From an uncultured Lachnospiraceae bacterium (lineage in GTDB: Bacteria; Bacillota; Clostridia; Lachnospirales; Lachnospiraceae), in NCBI GenBank assembly GCA_944377385.1, contig CALWET010000071.1:1-36391 (forward strand): a stretch of DNA of 36,391 nucleotides. The letters are read 5' to 3'. Numbering within the stretch: the first letter of the stretch is position 1; each line of letters starts with the position of its first letter. A program made the position numbers and the translations under genes. Below, one piece after another: positions 1-7,809 of the stretch. A model generated the notes under the pieces. The model ran no database searches. It was not told where the DNA came from and saw only the letters and a program-made list of their open reading frames with translations.

Positions 1-522
1 TATGCTGAGGCAGCCGCCGATTTTGAATTTGCAATACGTCTTGACCCCAGCAATGTTGACTGCTGGTATCACCTTGCCCTCTCCTACTTCCTTTTAGGAG
101 ATTATGAGCGGGCCGAAAAGGTATACAAGGTATGCTACAAGATGAGCGACGAGGATCTGGATGTCATATCCTGTACGGACTGGCTCTGGATGACCCTTCG
201 CAGACTTGGCAAAAAGGAGGAGGCTGAAAGGCTCCTGGATAGGATAACCACGGATATGGAGCCCGGCATGGTAGTTTCTTACTATCGCAGGCTGCTCATG
301 TACAAGGGCCTCATAAAACCCGATGAACTCATGACTCCCGATGCAGATGACCTTGAAGTAGTGACCATGGGCTTTGGTCTTGCAAATTACTACTATGAGA
401 CTGGCGAGGAAGAAAAGGGCAATGCAATGATACTCCGTGTTCTGGAGGCCGGAAAAAATGATGCTTGGGGAGCCTTTGGCTATCAGGCCGCCCTGGTGGA
501 AAAAGAAAGAAGAAAACTTTAA
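1..522 (+). CDS. Tetratricopeptide-repeat protein, 3' end only
   Basis: The reading frame is open from the first base to the stop at 520-522, so the gene starts outside the window and only the last 173 residues are visible. The visible N-terminal part has a TPR-type helix pair: AADFEFAIRLDPSN, then a Trp/Tyr-Leu-Ala-L pattern and GDYERAEKVYK. Weaker helical repeats continue around KKEEAERLLDR and ANYYYETGEEEKG. TPR proteins are scaffolds for protein-protein contacts and the partner cannot be guessed here. No signal peptide or enzymatic motif is visible in the preserved part. The gene runs in the same direction as the S9 peptidase genes that follow after about 90 bp. That gap holds an 8-bp inverted repeat (560-567/586-593) with no T tract, so co-transcription is possible. 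Confidence 0.75.
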   Translation, partial: YAEAAADFEFAIRLDPSNVDCWYHLALSYFLLGDYERAEKVYKVCYKMSDEDLDVISCTDWLWMTLRRLGKKEEAERLLDRITTDMEPGMVVSYYRRLLMYKGLIKPDELMTPDADDLEVVTMGFGLANYYYETGEEEKGNAMILRVLEAGKNDAWGAFGYQAALVEKERRKL

Positions 523-612
523 AATACGGGTGCTTCCTTTGGAAGGCCCAGCTGCATCACAGAGGGGGATATCTTTACAGATCTTCCCCTCTGAAGCTTA
601 TGAAAGGTAACG

Positions 613-2569
613 ATGATGGAAAAGGTAAAATTGGACTCCTTCCTGGATTTTTCATATCTGTCAGAACTCATGCTGTCTCCCGGAGGGCGCTATGCCGGCT
701 TTGTACGCAGCCAATGCGATATTGAAAAAAACGGGTATAAAAGCTTTATCTTCGTATACGATACAGCAGAGAAAAAATGTATCCAGCTTACTGATGGCGG
801 AAAAGAGCGCTCATTTATCTGGCTGAATGACAGAGAACTGCTCTTCCCCTCAGGGACCAGCGGTAAATTCCTTGAGCTAAGCACAGAATACAGCATAGTC
901 ACACCTGATGGCGGAGAGGCAAGGCCGGCCTTTTCCGTGCCCCTGCTTTCAGAGGGCATAAAGCACATAGGCTATGATCTGTTTGTGATACAGGCAAAGA
1001 CGACGCTGTACCCTCCTGAGGATCTTCCTGAGACTGGAGCAAGCTGGGCCGTAGTAGACGAGCTCCCCTTTGTGGAAAATGGAGCCGGCTATGTCAGCGG
1101 CATGCGTCACAGGCTGTTCCTTTATCACAGCTCCACCGGTGAGCTAAGTCCCATCACCGGCGAGCGCTTCCTGCTTAGAGGCAACTTTGCCGTAAGCCCG
1201 GACGGATCCATGATAGCGTATATGGGTATGGATATGGACTACAGAGAGGAAGAAAAGCTTGGAGTTTTCGTTTACGATATAAATAAAGGCGAGACAAAGC
1301 AGCTTCTCCCCCCTTGGCAGATACAGGCTGCGCCATGTGGACTTTATAGGAGACAAGGTGCTGTTCACCGGAGCCGACGGAAAACGCTTCGTCTGGTCCC
1401 AGAACGCCTGGTTCTACAAACTGGACCCAAAGACAGGCAGTGAGGAGCTCTTTTATAAGAGCGAGCAGATGCCCATAAACAACAGCCTTGGCGACGACTG
1501 CCGCTATGGCGGAGGACAGCAGCATCAGGTCATAGGCGATACAGTATATCATGTCATCACCAAAATGGAGAGCGCCCAGCTCGTATGCATAAAGGACGGG
1601 CAGGAAACCCAGCTCACCTCTGAGCATGGCTCGGTGGACTGCTTCGATATATATGGAAATAAGGTATATATGGTGGCCATGCGTGGAGAGCGCCTGCAGG
1701 AGCTATACAGCCTTGACCTTGATACGGGGAAAGAGGAGCGTCTTACCTCCTTCAATGAGGACTATATCCTCTCCCATAAACTGTCCATACCCCAGAGCTG
1801 TGATTTCGTAAATCATGAGGGAGTCAGGATACAGGGCTGGGTGATACCGCCCACAGACTATCGTCCCGGCACCTCCTATCCAGGTATATTGACCATACAC
1901 GGCGGACCAAAGACTGTTTACGGCGACGTTTATTTCCATGAGATGCAGCTTCTGGCAGCAAAGGGCTATTTTGTATTTTACTGCAATCCTACAGGCAGCG
2001 ACGGCAGAGGAGATGAATTTGGCTTCCTTATCACCAGATATGGCACTGTAGATTACGACGATCTTATGCAGTTCACTGATACAGTGCTGGAGCGCTATCC
2101 CGATATAGACAGAGCTGCTCTGGGTGTTACGGGAGGCTCCTACGGCGGCTTCATGACCAACTGGATCATAGGACATACAGACCGTTTTGCAGCAGCCGTA
2201 TCTCAGCGGTCCATATCCAACTGGATAAGCGATGAGGGTACCTCAGACTGGTCCTACCTCTATGTGCCCTGCAAGTTCGGCGGTGTATCTGCCACAATAA
2301 ACAAGGATGCAGCCTGGAACAATTCTCCTCTTAAATATGCAGGGAGAGCAGTAACTCCTACTCTCTTCATACATTCAGATGAGGACTTTCGCTGTCCTCT
2401 GGGAGAGGCCCTGCAGATGTACAATAACCTGATCCAGCGCGGTATAGAAACGAGGCTCTGCGTCTTTAAGGGAGAAAACCATGAGCTCTCCCGAAGCGGA
2501 AGCCCTAAAAACCGCATAAAGCGCCTTGAGGAGCTCTTAGGCTGGATGGATGCCCATCTCAAGCACTAA
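613..2569 (+). pseudogene. S9 family peptidase (prolyl oligopeptidase type), frameshifted
   Basis: Two overlapping frames together make one S9 peptidase. The N-terminal beta-propeller half reads from ATG 613 (SD AAAGG just upstream). The C-terminal alpha/beta-hydrolase half reads in the next frame from about 1310 to the stop at 2569. Alignment by eye with the intact paralogue downstream (its segment VPQGVYRMR against PLGRYRLR) puts the break in a run of six C at 1308-1313; one extra C explains it. The hydrolase half keeps the full catalytic set: the serine in GGSYGGF (codon 2138-2140), the Asp in HSDEDFRCP and the His in GENHELSR. Joined, the product is about 652 residues, close to the 672 of the neighbour. 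No signal peptide is present, so the enzyme would be a cytoplasmic oligopeptidase. It could be a real recent pseudogene or a sequencing error; both halves are well conserved, so decay is not advanced. Confidence 0.8.
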
Positions 2570-2581
2570 GGAGGAGGAAGT

Positions 2582-4600
2582 ATGATGAAAGCTATACAAT
2601 TAGAGGATCTTCTAAGCTATAATTCCATTTCAGATCTCAGCTGGAGTCCAGAGGGAAGCCATGCTGCCTTCATCCTGCATAAGGCTGACATAGCCATAAA
2701 CGGGTACCGTTCTGACCTTTGGGTATATGAGGCCTGTGATCACAGCCTCAGGCAGCTGACCTGGAGTGGAGATGTTCATTCATTCATCTGGGATAATGAG
2801 GATGAGCTTATCTTTCCTTCAAACAGCAGGGATGAGGACGACCTTGCAAAGCAGGCCTCTGGTGAGGAATGGACTGCCTTCTACAGGCTCTCTCTTAAAG
2901 GCGGCTGTGCAGAAAGTGCCTTTGACGTAGGACTTAAGGCAGTTCCTCTGGGAAAGCTCGATACCCATGTATATGTGCTCCGTGCCAGAAAAGATCTTAT
3001 ACAGGAGGAAAGGCTCAGGGGCCTTTGTGATACAGACAGAAAGGCAGAGCTCGAAAGACTCAGGGAGGAGCGCAGCCGTTTTTCCATCTTTGACGAGGCT
3101 CCTTTCTGGTTCAATGGACTTGGCCTTATAAACAAGACCAGGGTCGGCCTCTTCCTTTATAACAGCAGTACCGGCGAGCTAAGACAGCTCACCGAGAGAC
3201 TTTTTGATATGGAAGGAGTGTCGGTCTCTCCCGAATATGGAAAGATAGTTTATCACGGCCGGGTATTCGATACTGTAAGCGATTACCGCACAGGCATATG
3301 GGTATACGACTATAAGACTGGGAAAACGAGCTGCGCCGTCCCTCAGGGCGTATACCGTATGCGGCAGGCAGGCTGGCTTAAAGATAGGGTGGTATTTGCA
3401 GGTACAGCCATGGGGGAATACAGCTACAGTCAGACTCCTGCTTTGTTTACCGTAGCCCCTGACGGAGGCCAGGTATCAAGACTTTATACCGAATCCCTGT
3501 CCATAGGCAATCCTGTGGCCTCTGATGTACGCTATGGCTCAGGAACTGCCTTTAAGACAGAGGGAGACAGCCTGTATCTCATATCAGGGCAGGAGGATAT
3601 GTCCCGTCTCCTCTGTATCAGCTCAGCTGGCAGCATGACAGTCCTTGCCGAGCCCTATGGCTCTGTGGATCTGTTTGATGTAAAGGATGGCAGAGTGCTT
3701 TATGTAGGGATGTCAGATATGGAGCTTCAGGAGCTTTACAGCATAGAAAATGGAAAGTCTGTAAAACGTAGCGGCCTCAATGGGGAATACACAAGCTCCC
3801 ATGCTGTCTCCAGGCCCGAGGAGCTAAGGTTCACAGACCCTGACGGCTTTGAGATACACGGATTCGTGATAAAGCCCTGTGACTACGATCCCAAAAAGAC
3901 CTATCCTGCCATACTGGATATACACGGAGGGCCCAGGCTTTCCTACGGCCCTGTTTACTATCACGAGATGCAGTACTGGGCTGCCCATGGATATTTTGTA
4001 TTTTACGCAAATCCCAGAGGAAGCGATGGACGAAGCGATGAATTTGCCTATATAAGAGGTAAATATGGTACGGTAGAATTCAATAACCTCATGCAGTTCA
4101 CAGACGAAGTCCTTAAGCACTATCCTCAGATAGATCCTGCCCGTCTCGGTGTAGCCGGAGGTTCCTATGGAGGCTTCATGACCAACTGGATCATAGGTCA
4201 TACAGACCGTTTTGCGGCAGCAGCCTCCCAGCGCTCCATATCCAATTTTGTGACCATGGAGGGCACCAGCGACTGTGGACGCACCTTTCTGCTGGGACAT
4301 ATAGGAGCTACTACTGAGGAGGATGTGGAAAAGGTATGGAGCCAGTCTCCGCTGAACTCTGCCCATCTCTGCACCACTCCCACCCTCTTTATCCACGCCA
4401 AGGAGGATTATCGCTGCTGGTATGTTGAGGCATTCCAGATGTTCACGGCCCTGAGGAGCAGAGGCATAGACTCAAGGCTCTGCCTCTTCAATGGGGAGAA
4501 CCATGAGCTCTCACGTTCAGGCAAGCCTGTAAACCGCATAAAACGGCTTAAGGAGATCACAGCATGGATGGATAAGTATCTACATCCAGAAAATAGATAA
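2582..4600 (+). CDS. S9 family peptidase (prolyl oligopeptidase / acylaminoacyl-peptidase type)
   Basis: This is a 672-residue serine peptidase of family S9. Residues 1 to about 400 form a WD40-like/beta-propeller region (WSPEGSHAAF, VYDYKTGKT). The alpha/beta-hydrolase domain covers about 420-672. The catalytic triad is visible: Ser528 in GGSYGGFMTNW, Asp609 in HAKEDYRC and His641 in GENHELSRSG. There is no signal peptide or membrane segment, so it probably trims short peptides in the cytoplasm. The start is well supported: AGGAGG lies 5-10 bases upstream. ATG codons occur at 2582 and 2585, and either could be used. It begins 12 bases after the stop of the frameshifted paralogue, so the pair forms an operon made by tandem duplication. 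The two proteins share long conserved stretches around the active site but differ in the propeller, which suggests different substrate gating. Confidence 0.93.
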   Translation: MMKAIQLEDLLSYNSISDLSWSPEGSHAAFILHKADIAINGYRSDLWVYEACDHSLRQLTWSGDVHSFIWDNEDELIFPSNSRDEDDLAKQASGEEWTAFYRLSLKGGCAESAFDVGLKAVPLGKLDTHVYVLRARKDLIQEERLRGLCDTDRKAELERLREERSRFSIFDEAPFWFNGLGLINKTRVGLFLYNSSTGELRQLTERLFDMEGVSVSPEYGKIVYHGRVFDTVSDYRTGIWVYDYKTGKTSCAVPQGVYRMRQAGWLKDRVVFAGTAMGEYSYSQTPALFTVAPDGGQVSRLYTESLSIGNPVASDVRYGSGTAFKTEGDSLYLISGQEDMSRLLCISSAGSMTVLAEPYGSVDLFDVKDGRVLYVGMSDMELQELYSIENGKSVKRSGLNGEYTSSHAVSRPEELRFTDPDGFEIHGFVIKPCDYDPKKTYPAILDIHGGPRLSYGPVYYHEMQYWAAHGYFVFYANPRGSDGRSDEFAYIRGKYGTVEFNNLMQFTDEVLKHYPQIDPARLGVAGGSYGGFMTNWIIGHTDRFAAAASQRSISNFVTMEGTSDCGRTFLLGHIGATTEEDVEKVWSQSPLNSAHLCTTPTLFIHAKEDYRCWYVEAFQMFTALRSRGIDSRLCLFNGENHELSRSGKPVNRIKRLKEITAWMDKYLHPENR

Positions 4601-4602
4601 GC

Positions 4603-4632
4603 TTGCCCTATCAATTAGTATTATATTATAAT
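4603..4632 (+). promoter_or_regulatory. Promoter of the small-toxin transcript
   Basis: A TTGCCC -35 box (4603-4608) and a perfect TATAAT -10 box (4627-4632) are separated by 18 bases. The predicted transcription start, near 4639, falls on the first base of the left inverted-repeat arm (GGCTACTGA). The promoter starts directly after the S9 peptidase stop codon. Confidence 0.65.
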
Positions 4633-4748
4633 ATTCATGGCTACTGAATAAACGGTAGGCGGTCAGCCCATCTGAGGTATTTCCCTATGGGCAGCACTCC
4701 TATAAATGTATTGGAATCTCTCCAACTGCATGAAAGGAGGGCTATCGT

Positions 4749-4820
4749 ATGAGTGACTATGAGATGCTCATGGTGGTACTAACCATCATGACTATCATTA
4801 TCAGTATACGAAAAAAGTAA
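4749..4820 (+). CDS. Small hydrophobic toxin-like peptide (holin-like / type I toxin), 23 aa
   Basis: This is a 23-residue peptide: a short acidic start (MSDYEMLM), a continuous hydrophobic stretch rich in Val, Ile, Thr and Met, and a basic end (SIRKK). That layout, with the Y-E-x-L-M opening, is typical of the Firmicute putative holin-like (Hol-Tox) and Fst/TxpA-like type I toxins, which insert in the membrane. The SD is strong (AAAGGAGGG, 4733-4741). It can pair with an upstream anti-SD: AGCACTCCT (4693-4701) against AGGAGGGCT (4735-4743), 8 of 9 positions, which would hold translation down. The stop codon lies inside the left arm of the terminator stem. The assignment rests on composition and context rather than on residue-level homology. 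Confidence 0.7.
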   Translation: MSDYEMLMVVLTIMTIIISIRKK

Positions 4821-4852
4821 CCGCCCCATGCCAAGGTAATGGTTACTTTTTT
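4811..4852. terminator. Bidirectional intrinsic terminator shared by toxin and antisense RNAs
   Basis: A perfect 12-bp stem, AAAAAAGTAACC (4811-4822) with GGTTACTTTTTT (4841-4852), surrounds an 18-base loop. The A run on one side and T run on the other let it end transcription from both strands. The toxin stop codon (4818-4820) lies within the stem. Confidence 0.85.
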
Positions 4853-4897
4853 GTAACATATTATTTGGGCTGACCGTCTATCTCAGTAGCCTTTTAT
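4811..4897 (-). ncRNA. Predicted antisense (antitoxin) RNA, about 85 nt
   Basis: Transcription from the minus-strand promoter would start near 4897 and end at the shared terminator, giving an RNA of about 85 nt. It overlaps the 3' end of the toxin mRNA, including the last codons. Its 5' leader can fold on itself (GGCT with AGCC) and is nearly identical to the leader of the toxin mRNA. This matches the design of convergent type I antitoxins such as RNA II of par. The RNA itself is inferred from promoter and terminator only. Confidence 0.6.
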
Positions 4898-4903
4898 ATT
4901 CTC

Positions 4904-4931
4904 ATTATAACAAGCTTTAGCAATTTGTCAA
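4904..4931 (-). promoter_or_regulatory. Consensus promoter of the antisense RNA
   Basis: On the minus strand there is a perfect TTGACA (plus coordinates 4926-4931) and a perfect TATAAT (4904-4909) with a 16-base spacer. It points toward the toxin gene and is stronger by consensus than the toxin promoter, as expected for an antitoxin RNA that must be in excess. Confidence 0.75.
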
Positions 4932-5049
4932 TTTGTTAAGCTATATACTATAAGCTTATCTTCAGTCAAAAGTGCAGAGTGTTCCTGCCTATGAAGTATC
5001 CATCAATTTGTCGTTGCATGCATTTCATCATACGTCGCGACTATTTGCT

Positions 5050-6375
5050 TTACCCTGCCCCGTGTTCCTTCTTCCACTGCTTTATCTGCCTGAGCCTTTC
5101 TCCATAGTTCTTTTCAAGGCCCTGGGCTGTGGGATGGTAATACTCCTTTCCCAAAAGGCTGTCAGGGAGGCACTGCATGGAAGTGATCTTTTCCTCAAAA
5201 TCGTGGGCATACTTATAGCCCTTTCCATAGCCCAGATCCTTCATAAGCGAAGTAGGGGCATTCCTGATATTGAGGGGCACAGGCTCTGCAAGCTGAGTCA
5301 GCGCATCCTCTTTGGCGCTGTTATAGGCTGTCTCCATGGCATTTGACTTTGGAGCCAGGGACATATATATGACAGCCTCCGTCAGATTTACGCTGCACTC
5401 TGGCATGCCGATAAAGTGGCAGGCCTGATAAGCTGCCACTGAAAGCTCCAGGGCTCTGGGATCAGCCATGCCTACATCCTCACTGGCAAAGCGTATCACT
5501 CTCCTGGCAATATAAAGGGGATCCTCTCCCGCCTCAAGCATACGGGACAGCCAGTATACCGCTGCGTCAGGATCTGAATTACGCATGGACTTATGCAGCG
5601 CAGATATGAGATTATAGTGCTCCTCTCCGTCCTTGTCATAAAGAAGGGCTTTTTTTGAGGTGCACTGCTCAACAGTCTCCAGGCTGACAGTTGTGGTCTG
5701 GCCGTCAAAATCTCCGTTCAGTACCGTCATCTCCAGAGTGGAAAGGGCAGCCCTGGCATCTCCGTTTGAAAAGGCGGCTATCATATCCAGCGCCCGCTCA
5801 TCCATATCTATCTTCTGGGCTCCAAATCCTCTTTCATCCTTTATGGCCCGTTCAAGCAGCCGGATCATGTCTTTTTTTTCCAGGGCCTTCAGTACAAATA
5901 CACGGCATCTTGAAAGCAAAGCCCCATTGACCTCAAAGGAGGGATTTTCCGTAGTGGCTCCTATCAAAACTATGCTGCCTTTCTCAACAAAGGGCAGGAA
6001 GGCATCCTGCTGGGCTTTATTGAAACGATGTATCTCGTCCACGAATACTATGGTCTTTTTTCCAAACCTGCGTCCTTCATCTGCCCTCTGCATGACCTCT
6101 CGTATCTCTTTTATCCCGCTGGTCACCGCAGAAAAATTTATAAAATCCGATCTGGTCTGATTGGCTATGACATGGGCAATGGTGGTCTTTCCCACACCCG
6201 GAGGGCCCCAAAAGATCATCGAGGATACCTGGTCCTGCTCTATTATGCGCCTCAGCACCTTTCCTGGCCCCAATAGATGCTGCTGTCCTACTATATCATC
6301 CAGCTTTTCAGGCCTCATACGATCTGCCAGGGGCCTGTAGCCCGTATTTTCAAAAAAGCTTATCTGTTCGTCCAT
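5050..6375 (-). CDS. rarA: Replication-associated recombination protein RarA (MgsA) AAA ATPase
   Basis: This is a 441-residue AAA+ ATPase of the clamp-loader clade that acts at stalled replication forks. It shows the N-terminal family signature (LADRMRPEKLDDIVGQQHLL), Walker A GPPGVGKTT at about residues 56-64, Walker B FVDEIHRFN, sensor region GATTENPSFEVN, and the C-terminal tetramerisation part (YLPTAQ-like text DSLLGKEYYHPTAQG). The length is normal for the family. The ATG at 6375 has an AGAGG sequence 8-9 bases upstream. The gene is monocistronic: the M20 gene is divergent and the toxin locus convergent. A TATAAT-like -10 lies in the upstream AT-rich gap on the minus strand without a clear -35. 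The function is confident from family motifs. Confidence 0.95.
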   Translation of the reverse strand: MDEQISFFENTGYRPLADRMRPEKLDDIVGQQHLLGPGKVLRRIIEQDQVSSMIFWGPPGVGKTTIAHVIANQTRSDFINFSAVTSGIKEIREVMQRADEGRRFGKKTIVFVDEIHRFNKAQQDAFLPFVEKGSIVLIGATTENPSFEVNGALLSRCRVFVLKALEKKDMIRLLERAIKDERGFGAQKIDMDERALDMIAAFSNGDARAALSTLEMTVLNGDFDGQTTTVSLETVEQCTSKKALLYDKDGEEHYNLISALHKSMRNSDPDAAVYWLSRMLEAGEDPLYIARRVIRFASEDVGMADPRALELSVAAYQACHFIGMPECSVNLTEAVIYMSLAPKSNAMETAYNSAKEDALTQLAEPVPLNIRNAPTSLMKDLGYGKGYKYAHDFEEKITSMQCLPDSLLGKEYYHPTAQGLEKNYGERLRQIKQWKKEHGAG

Positions 6376-6569
6376 AAGATCGACCTCTGTAATTCATGGA
6401 AGCTACATGGCGGCAAAGCCTCTAAGGGCTGTCCTGCAGCCATAGCCTCAAGCTATGCAGATATTATATCATACTTGCAAATAAAGAGGTATTTAAGTAA
6501 CATTATCATATAAGAGCATATAGCTGGCATCCGGCTTTTAAACAAACAGTTTTCAAAGGAGTTTGCGCC

Positions 6570-7736
6570 ATGTTTTCACAGAAGGTACTCGACATAGAAC
6601 AGGATACCATAGAATTTCGCAGGAAGCTGCACCGCCATCCTGAGCTTTCATTTGAAGAAAGGCATACCACAGAGCTTATCATTTCAGAGCTTGAAAAGCT
6701 GCCAGGCATAGTCATAGAGAGGCCCACCAAAACAGGTGCTGTGGCGATACTCAAGGGAGGCGCAGGTGCAGGCCCTGTGATCGCCCTCAGGGCCGATATA
6801 GATGCCCTGCCTATCACTGAGGAGACTGACCTGCCCTTTGCCTCTGATACACCTGGCGTCATGCATGCCTGCGGCCATGATGGCCATGCCGCCATGCTGC
6901 TTTCTGCTGCAAGGCTGCTTTCATCAGAGCAGCAGAGCCTCAGAGGCGAGGTACGCTTTATCTTCCAGCATGCCGAGGAGCTTCCTCCGGGAGGGGCAGC
7001 TGAGATGCAAAAGGCAGGCGTGACAAAAGGCGTATCAGAGATCTATGGCCTGCATCTTCAGTCAGGCATCCCCTTAGGTGTATTCGGCTCCCGTCCGGGC
7101 GCCCTTACAAGTGCCACGGACCGTTTCGATATAAAGGTCATTGGAAAGGGCGGACACTCTGCCTTTCCCGAGACCTGCACAGATCCCATAGTCATAGCAG
7201 GAGAGCTCATAGGCTCCCTCCAGACCCTGGTATCAAGGAGCATAAAAGCCGTGGAGCCGGCTGTAGTCTCCATATGCATGGTAAACTGCGGCACGGCCTA
7301 TAACATAATCCCAGGTGAGGCCAAGCTTACCGGTTCCACCCGAACCTTCAGCAGAGAGACCAGGCAGAGGCTGCCCGAGCTTATGGAACGCATCGTAAAA
7401 GGTATATGCGAGGCCCATGGCGCAGATCATGAATTCAGCTTTTCAAAGGGCTATGCCTCTGTCATAAACGATCCAGTCCTTACGTGCCTTGCTTCGGAGC
7501 TGATCAAAAAAAGCTTTGGCAATGACCATTACATGGAGATAGACCCTCTTATGCCCGGTGAGGATTTCTCAGCCTTTTTGGAAGATTGTCCTGGCTTTTT
7601 TGCGGATCTCGGTACCATGAGCGAGGATCCGGTCTACAATGTCCCCCATCACAACAGCCGCTACTGCATGAATGAAGCGGCGCTTAAATACGGAGTCCAG
7701 TTCTACTATGACCTGGTCAGGCAAAGGCTTGGTTAA
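6570..7736 (+). CDS. M20 family metallopeptidase / amidohydrolase
   Basis: This 388-residue zinc amidohydrolase belongs to the M20D group (HipO, IAA-amino acid hydrolase and N-acetyl-diaminopimelate deacetylase types). It hydrolyses the amide bond of N-acyl amino acids. Visible motifs are RRKLHRHPELSFEE near the N-terminus, the metal-binding MHACGHDGHAAML (His99, Cys101, His103), the catalytic HAEELPPGGAAEM, the dimerisation-domain GKGGHSAFPE, and the C-terminal metal ligand in HHNSRYCMNE. There is no signal peptide, so it acts in the cytoplasm. The ATG has AAAGGAG 9 bases upstream. The substrate cannot be told from sequence alone. The gene stands alone between divergent rarA and the convergent symporter gene, with a terminator just downstream. 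Confidence 0.92.
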   Translation: MFSQKVLDIEQDTIEFRRKLHRHPELSFEERHTTELIISELEKLPGIVIERPTKTGAVAILKGGAGAGPVIALRADIDALPITEETDLPFASDTPGVMHACGHDGHAAMLLSAARLLSSEQQSLRGEVRFIFQHAEELPPGGAAEMQKAGVTKGVSEIYGLHLQSGIPLGVFGSRPGALTSATDRFDIKVIGKGGHSAFPETCTDPIVIAGELIGSLQTLVSRSIKAVEPAVVSICMVNCGTAYNIIPGEAKLTGSTRTFSRETRQRLPELMERIVKGICEAHGADHEFSFSKGYASVINDPVLTCLASELIKKSFGNDHYMEIDPLMPGEDFSAFLEDCPGFFADLGTMSEDPVYNVPHHNSRYCMNEAALKYGVQFYYDLVRQRLG

Positions 7737-7743
7737 GGACGCA

Positions 7744-7781
7744 AAAATACAGCCACCCGTCAGATCGGATGGCTGCATTTT
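7744..7781. terminator. Intrinsic terminator between convergent M20 and symporter genes
   Basis: A 16-bp imperfect stem pairs AAAATACAGCCACCCG (7744-7759) with CGGATGGCTGCATTTT (7766-7781) around a 6-base loop. The two mismatches become G-U pairs in the minus-strand RNA. The stem therefore fits best as the terminator of the malY-symporter operon, but it can serve both strands. Confidence 0.8.
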
Positions 7782-7809
7782 CGTATGTATGTCTTTGATC
7801 TTTGAAAGC

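Larger units (their letters stand above)
4639..4891. repeat. Imperfect inverted repeat framing the toxin-antitoxin locus
   Basis: The left arm (4639-4670) begins GGCTACTGA and ends GGTCAGCCCA. The right arm (4866-4891) is its reverse complement: TGGGCTGACC at 4866-4875 and TCAGTAGCC at 4883-4891. Counting the middle, 15 of 17 bases match in the inner block and 9 of 9 in the outer block, with a 6-base length difference between them. Each arm sits just downstream of one of two convergent promoters, so the sense and antisense RNAs would have nearly identical 5' leaders. Confidence 0.8.

Noticed and set aside
560..593. Intrinsic terminator between the TPR gene and the S9 gene
   Set aside because: There is an 8-bp stem (CAGAGGGG/CCCCTCTG) but no T tract after it, and the SD of the next gene follows within 15 bases.
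1300..1340. Programmed +1 frameshifting in the first S9 peptidase
   Set aside because: The C run alone is not a recognised programmed site; no stimulating stop codon or structure was evident, and the intact paralogue does not need one. A homopolymer indel is simpler.
1175..1627. Minus-strand reading frame across the frameshift of the first S9 gene
   Set aside because: It has no SD or family motifs and overlaps conserved S9 sequence on the other strand.
4639..4891. MITE or other small mobile element, because of the inverted repeats
   Set aside because: No target-site duplication borders the arms, and the arms coincide with the starts of two predicted transcripts, which explains them better.
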